A DNA stretch of 64,000 nucleotides, taken from assembly GCF_016862935.1 (NCBI RefSeq), contig NZ_BONX01000036.1:124001-188000 (forward strand), given 5' to 3'. The notes under the pieces were generated by a model. That model worked only from the letters and a program-made list of their open reading frames with translations, made no database searches and was not told where the DNA came from. Below are positions 60,145 to 64,000 of the stretch, in pieces; position 1 is the stretch's first letter; every line of letters starts with the position of its first letter. The position numbers and the translations under genes are program-made. Source of the stretch: Plantactinospora mayteni. Lineage in GTDB: Bacteria > Actinomycetota > Actinomycetes > Mycobacteriales > Micromonosporaceae.

Positions 60145-60969
60145 TCAGCCGTGTGCCGGTCCGGGTGCGACCGGGTTGGGCAGGGCGCCGCCGAACCGGC
60201 GGTCCCGCTGGGCGTACAGCTCGCAGGCGTACCAGAGGTGGCGGCGGTCGAAGTCCGGCCAGAGGGTGTCCAGGTAGACCAGCTCGGCGTACGCGCTCTG
60301 CCAGAGCAGGAAGTTGGAGATGCGCTGTTCGCCGGAGGGGCGGAGGAACATGTCGACCGGCGGCACCTCGGGGTGGTAGAGGTACCGCGAGATCATCTTC
60401 TCGTTGACCTTGCCCGGGTCGACCTTGCCGGCGGCGACGTCCCGGGCGATCGCGGCGGCGGCGTCGGCGATCTCGGCCTGCCCGCCGTAGTTGACGCAGA
60501 ACTGGAGGGTCAGCGTCGAGTTGCCCTGGGACATCTCCTCGGCCGTCTGCAACTCCGAGATCACGCTCTTCCAGAGCCGACCGGTCCGGCCGGACCAGAC
60601 CACCCGGACCCCGAGGTCCACCAACTGGTCCCGGCGGCGCCGGATGACCTCCCGGTTGAAGCCCATCAGGAAGCGCACCTCGTCCGGCGAGCGCCGCCAG
60701 TTCTCCGTCGAGAAGGCGTACGCGGAAAGATAGCGGACGCCGAGTTCGATCGCGCCCTCGATCGTGTCGAAGAGGGAGTATTCGCCCTGCTCGTGACCCT
60801 TGGTCCGGGGCAGTCCGCGCTGCTTGGCCCACCGCCCGTTGCCGTCCATCACCACCGCCACGTGCTTCGGCAGCGCCTCGGCCGGCAGCGCCGGAGGACG
60901 GGCCCCGGACGGATGCGGGGTCGGTGGCACCGGCTGCCGACCGGCTCGGTTGGTCATCGCTCGGATCAC
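60145..60969 (-). CDS. uppS: Isoprenyl (undecaprenyl/decaprenyl-type) diphosphate synthase
   Basis: Cis-prenyltransferase making the lipid carrier precursor for peptidoglycan; 274 aa. The catalytic region begins [19 protein letters not shown], with the Asp in MDGNGRW, and ends with [20 protein letters not shown]. Actinobacteria have one or two such enzymes with different chain lengths, which cannot be told apart here. The GTG at 60969 overlaps the recO stop (GTGA). A later ATG (MTNRAG) is possible. Confidence 0.95.
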   Translation of the reverse strand: MIRAMTNRAGRQPVPPTPHPSGARPPALPAEALPKHVAVVMDGNGRWAKQRGLPRTKGHEQGEYSLFDTIEGAIELGVRYLSAYAFSTENWRRSPDEVRFLMGFNREVIRRRRDQLVDLGVRVVWSGRTGRLWKSVISELQTAEEMSQGNSTLTLQFCVNYGGQAEIADAAAAIARDVAAGKVDPGKVNEKMISRYLYHPEVPPVDMFLRPSGEQRISNFLLWQSAYAELVYLDTLWPDFDRRHLWYACELYAQRDRRFGGALPNPVAPGPAHG

Positions 60970-61805
60970 TGTGCTTCCTTCGCTACGTCCGCCGGGTCGG
61001 GGCGCGGGGCGTGCCGGGCCCGTTCCGTACGCTCACCGGTCGATCCCCTGTCGACCAGCGGCAACGAGCGTAACCCCCGCTCCAGATGCCATTGCAGGTG
61101 CGCCGCCACCAGCCCGCTGCACTCCCGGCGGTGCGGCGAATCGGCGGCGTCGGCGGTCCGCCAGTCCCCGGAGGCGAGTGCCGCCATCAGGTCGAGGGTG
61201 GCCGGCGCCGGATGGGCGGCGCCGGGCGGCCGGCAGTCCGGGCAGACACAACCCCCGGCGGGTACGGAGAACGCGCCGTGCCGGCCCGGCGTACCGCAGA
61301 CGGCGCAGGCGACCAACGCCGGTGCCCAGCCGGCCAACCCCATTCCGCGCAGCAGGTAGGCGTCCAGCACCAGGGTGCTGGCGTGCTCACCGTCGGCCAG
61401 TGCGCGCAGCCCGCCCAGGGTGAGCTGGAACAGCCGCAGCGACGGCTCCCGCTCGACCGGGGTGAGCCGCTCCGCCGTCTCGGCGATCGCACTCGCCGCC
61501 GTGTAACGGGGATAGTCGGTGACGAGCGCCTTGCCGTAGAGCTGGATCCCCTCGACCTGGCTGATCGAGTGCAGCGAACTGCCCTGCTCGCCCTTTGGGT
61601 CACCGGCGATCTGGAGGTCGACGTGGCCGAACGGCTCCAGCCGGGCACCGAACCGCGAAGTGGTCCGGCGTACGCCTCGGGCGACCGCGCGCAGCCGACC
61701 GTGCCGGCGGGTCAGCAGGGTGATGATCCGGTCGGACTCGCCGAGTTTCTGGACGCGCAGCACCAGCGCGTCGTCGCGGTAGAGCTGTCGGCGGTACCCG
61801 GGCAC
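60966..61805 (-). CDS. recO: DNA repair protein RecO
   Basis: Acts with RecR and RecF to load RecA on gapped DNA; 279 aa. N-terminal OB-fold [26 protein letters not shown]. The central helical domain is followed by a zinc site CAVCG...CVCPDC. Start taken as the GTG at 61805 because homology begins there (MPGYRRQLY); the upstream extension looks non-coding. The stop overlaps the uppS start. A strong hairpin (61860-61885) lies 55 nt upstream. Confidence 0.94.
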   Translation of the reverse strand: MPGYRRQLYRDDALVLRVQKLGESDRIITLLTRRHGRLRAVARGVRRTTSRFGARLEPFGHVDLQIAGDPKGEQGSSLHSISQVEGIQLYGKALVTDYPRYTAASAIAETAERLTPVEREPSLRLFQLTLGGLRALADGEHASTLVLDAYLLRGMGLAGWAPALVACAVCGTPGRHGAFSVPAGGCVCPDCRPPGAAHPAPATLDLMAALASGDWRTADAADSPHRRECSGLVAAHLQWHLERGLRSLPLVDRGSTGERTERARHAPRPDPADVAKEAQ

Positions 61806-61859
61806 CCGCCCATTGTCGCCTGCCGGCGCATCCTCGCGGACGTGCGGTGTCCCTGGGCG

Positions 61860-61885
61860 CGACCCTGAGACCATTCTCAGGGTCG
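61860..61885. promoter_or_regulatory. Perfect 11-bp stem between divergent recO and lipoprotein genes
   Basis: CGACCCTGAGA (61860-61870) and TCTCAGGGTCG (61875-61885) with a CCAT loop. It lies between the two start codons, 55 nt from recO and 66 nt from the lipoprotein, so a dyad operator is more likely than a terminator. Confidence 0.55.
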
Positions 61886-61950
61886 GGATCGGGGTGGGTC
61901 GGTGGCGGACCCGGATGCCCGGCGGGCCGCCGCCGCCATAGCCTTCGGCC

Positions 61951-62736
61951 ATGCTCGTTTCCCGGACCACCGCCCTTACCGGCGGGCTCGCCCTGGCCAC
62001 CCTGATCGCCCTGGCCGGCTGCAACGGCCTCGCCGAACAGCGCCTCACCTACGACCGCACCGAGGAAGTGAAGATCACCGAGATCGAGGTACTACCCGGC
62101 GCCGGGGACGTGACGGTACGCACCGGAGCCGTGCAGAACGTCCGGATCAAGCGGGTGGTGCAGTACCGCGGCGCCGAGCCGAACGGCGCCACCTACCGGA
62201 TCGAGGGCACGAAGCTCATCCTGGACACCGACTGCGGCCGACACTGCGGGGTGTCGTACGACGTCCTCGCCCCGGCCGGCATCCCGCTGCGCGGCGAGAA
62301 CGGCTCCGGAGACGTCACCCTGACCGCGCTGACCGAGGTGGACATCAAGGTCGGCTCCGGCGACATCTCGGTGACCGACGCCAGCGGTACCGTACGCGCC
62401 GAGACCGGCTCCGGGGACATCACGCTCAACCGGGTACCCGGCGCCGTGTCGGCGCGTACCGGCTCAGGGTCGATCGAGGGACGCTCGCTGGGCGCCGGAA
62501 AGGTGAACGCGCAGACCGGTTCCGGCGACATCTCGCTGACCCTCGCCGCCGCCAGCTCGGTCCAGGCCAATGCGTCGAGCGGCTCGATCGACCTGACCGT
62601 CCCAGCCGGCGGCTACCAGGTACGGGCACACGCCGAGTCGGGCAGCACCGACCTGAAGGTGCCGAACGACCCGGCCGCGACCTCCGTACTCGACATGCAG
62701 ACCGGCAGCGGCAGCATCACCCTGCGATCGACCTGA
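61951..62736 (+). CDS. DUF4097-type beta-helix lipoprotein
   Basis: A 261-aa lipoprotein: signal peptide with a perfect LAGC lipobox, then a right-handed repetitive beta domain in which short turns recur (GSGDVTLTA, GSGDISVTD, GSGDITLNR, GSGSIEGRS, GSGDISLTL, GSGSITLRS) roughly every 20 residues. The family often sits next to envelope-stress sensors. Two Cys (TDCGRHCG) near residue 90 are probably bonded. ATG 61951. No ligand known. Confidence 0.88.
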   Translation: MLVSRTTALTGGLALATLIALAGCNGLAEQRLTYDRTEEVKITEIEVLPGAGDVTVRTGAVQNVRIKRVVQYRGAEPNGATYRIEGTKLILDTDCGRHCGVSYDVLAPAGIPLRGENGSGDVTLTALTEVDIKVGSGDISVTDASGTVRAETGSGDITLNRVPGAVSARTGSGSIEGRSLGAGKVNAQTGSGDISLTLAAASSVQANASSGSIDLTVPAGGYQVRAHAESGSTDLKVPNDPAATSVLDMQTGSGSITLRST

Positions 62737-62880
62737 GCCGGATCACCGTCCTCCGGTCGAGCTGAGGCCGCAGCACGTCCGGTCGAACTGCGCCCGGGAT
62801 CGACCGTCCGGTCGAACTGCGCCCGCATCACCTCCGATCGAGCTAGGGCCGGATCACCGTCCGGTCGGACTGAGGCTGGC
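62737..62880. repeat. Imperfect 28-33 nt tandem repeats at the convergent lipoprotein/acyltransferase ends
   Basis: Four to five copies of a unit of the type GATCACCGTCCGGTCGAACT plus TGAGGCCG. The last one overlaps the acyltransferase stop codon and final codons (SLSPTGR). The units drift by a few bases, so this array is older than the 16-18-bp duplications elsewhere in the window. Confidence 0.85.
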
Positions 62881-63951
62881 GGGCTCGCCGGCCGGCGTAC
62901 TCCGCGCGGGGGCCTCCCGGACCGGCGGCGCGGCGACGCCGGCCGGCGCCCGGACGGTGCCGCCGGGCAGCATGCACGGCGGGCGCCGGGCCGCCAGGTC
63001 CTCGACCCAGCCGAAGAGCGCGACCGCGACCGCCACCAGCACCGCGACGGCGGCCAACCGGGCCGCCAGGCCGAGCGCGGAGGAATGGGCCAGCCCCAGC
63101 CCGGAGAGCAGCCCGTTGAGGGAGATCACGAAGGGCATGTGCCAGAGATAGACGGTCAGCGCCCGGCTGTTCAACACGGTCACCGCGCGGTCGAGCGGCG
63201 CCCAGCGGTCGACCCAGGCGACGGCCGACGGGGCCAGCCCGAAGACCAGCATTATGAAGGCGACGGACCAGAGCGCGTTGCCCAGCGGTACGTCGTTCAG
63301 GTCGTAGCCGCGCGGCCCCTGGTGGGTGAGGATCCAGGCGAGGCCGGCGGCGCCGACCGGTACCGCGATCGCCACCAGCAGCCGGCGGGAGATCCGGCGC
63401 AGCAGCCCGTCGTGCTGGGCGAAGCCGAGCAGCCAGGCTCCAAAGTAGAGCCCGAAGTCGCGGAGCGGTCCCGGTGCGTCGGGATAGCCGAACTCGACGA
63501 CGCCGAGCAGCAGGTACGGCGCGAGCAGCGTCGGCACCGGCCAGCGCCGGAACAGCCAGCGGGCCAGCGGCGAGACGAGGACGAACCACAGGTAGTCGCG
63601 CAGGTACCAGACCACGCTCAACGCCAGCGCGCCCCACCCGTTGGAGGGTGCGTCGGCCAGCGGCACCGCCCAGAACACCAGTCGCCAGGACGGCGCCAGT
63701 CCGGTGAGCAGCATTGCGGGTACGAAGATCAGGGCCAGCAGCCAGAGCGACGGCAGCAGCCGACGCAGCCGACGGCCGACGGCCGAGGGGCCCCAGCGGT
63801 CGAGGGAGCTGGCCATCAACGCCCCGGCGAGCGCGAACATCACCGACATGGCCGGGAACGCCAGGGTGAGGAAGGCCCAACCGGTGACGTGGTAGACGAC
63901 GACACGGACGATGGCAAGGGAGCGGAGCAGGTCGTAGTACCGGTTTCGCAT
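62854..63951 (-). CDS. Acyltransferase family 3 membrane protein
   Basis: A 365-aa integral membrane O-acyltransferase with about ten helices. The family start is MRNRYYDLLRSLAIVRVVVYHVTGW (catalytic-type His in YHV), with a late signature TVYLWHMPFVISLNG. The C-terminal 50 residues are Pro/Ala-rich and cytoplasmic. The acceptor (sugar, peptidoglycan, polyketide) is unknown. ATG 63951 near the right edge; the upstream context is cut off. Confidence 0.9.
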   Translation of the reverse strand: MRNRYYDLLRSLAIVRVVVYHVTGWAFLTLAFPAMSVMFALAGALMASSLDRWGPSAVGRRLRRLLPSLWLLALIFVPAMLLTGLAPSWRLVFWAVPLADAPSNGWGALALSVVWYLRDYLWFVLVSPLARWLFRRWPVPTLLAPYLLLGVVEFGYPDAPGPLRDFGLYFGAWLLGFAQHDGLLRRISRRLLVAIAVPVGAAGLAWILTHQGPRGYDLNDVPLGNALWSVAFIMLVFGLAPSAVAWVDRWAPLDRAVTVLNSRALTVYLWHMPFVISLNGLLSGLGLAHSSALGLAARLAAVAVLVAVAVALFGWVEDLAARRPPCMLPGGTVRAPAGVAAPPVREAPARSTPAGEPASLSPTGR

Positions 63952-64000
63952 CAGCCTGACTTGTTGCCGGGGACGAGGGGCAGGATTTGCCGGGGAGGAG

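Overview
The window is a contiguous piece of a high-GC (roughly 70-75 % by eye) actinobacterial chromosome. GTG and TTG starts are common, operons often overlap by 4 nt, and there are helix-turn-helix/DUF5753-DUF397 pairs, a DmdR/IdeR-type iron box, a SmtB-Zur zinc pair and a core order dnaG ... dgt ... ppdK ... dusB-glyS ... znu-zur ... uppS-recO. Together these suggest a filamentous actinomycete, probably Micromonosporaceae. I saw no tRNA, rRNA, CRISPR array, transposase or phage gene, so this looks like ordinary chromosome with a few accessory cassettes.

Layout. 1-5152: a sugar ABC importer operon (CUT2/ribose type) led by a ROK repressor, with a 30-bp palindrome upstream; the binding protein runs off the left edge. 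5272-6918: an AhpD-like protein and a MetE-like methyltransferase. 7073-9716: an ABC-2 exporter. 9794-13156: dnaG with a small partner, then a siderophore-interacting protein whose start codon lies inside an iron box. 13294-15241: an unusual antiporter locus, with a shortened regulatory subunit followed by a CPA2 antiporter fused to a UBP zinc finger. 15281-23235: MFS exporter, SDR, dgt, a VOC protein, a Roadblock protein and ppdK. 23646-28903: beta-hexosaminidase, dusB, glyS and a Pro-rich membrane protein. 29726-33342: the zinc-uptake locus (Zur/Fur-type box, znuA-znuC-znuB, a SmtB-type ArsR, zur).

33455-40124 is the most interesting accessory segment. A TPR-CHAT caspase-like protease is divergent from a Tat-exported subtilase, a sigma factor and a small partner protein, followed by a secreted protein behind an AT-richer leader. 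40215-45485: membrane protein, exported asparaginase-like protein, aldo/keto reductase and a large acyl-CoA dehydrogenase. 45804-47201: an XRE/DUF5753 regulator with two DUF397 genes created by a direct duplication, then an 18-bp perfect inverted repeat. 47263-52772: serine hydrolase, lipoprotein, and an operon of small membrane protein, 20-codon ORF, ECF sigma and PAS-GGDEF-EAL protein joined by ATGA overlaps. 53029-57179: SIS protein and a TPP-riboswitch-controlled thiamine ECF transporter (YkoE/YkoD/YkoC type). 57229-63951: Ser/Thr kinase, small basic protein, uppS-recO, a DUF4097 lipoprotein and an acyltransferase.

Many gene junctions carry short tandem duplications (15-66 bp units), several overlapping start or stop codons. 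Three long palindromes or repeats (20475, 47149, 30762/59454) may belong to dispersed repeat families. All functional assignments rest on motif recognition by eye; no database search was run.
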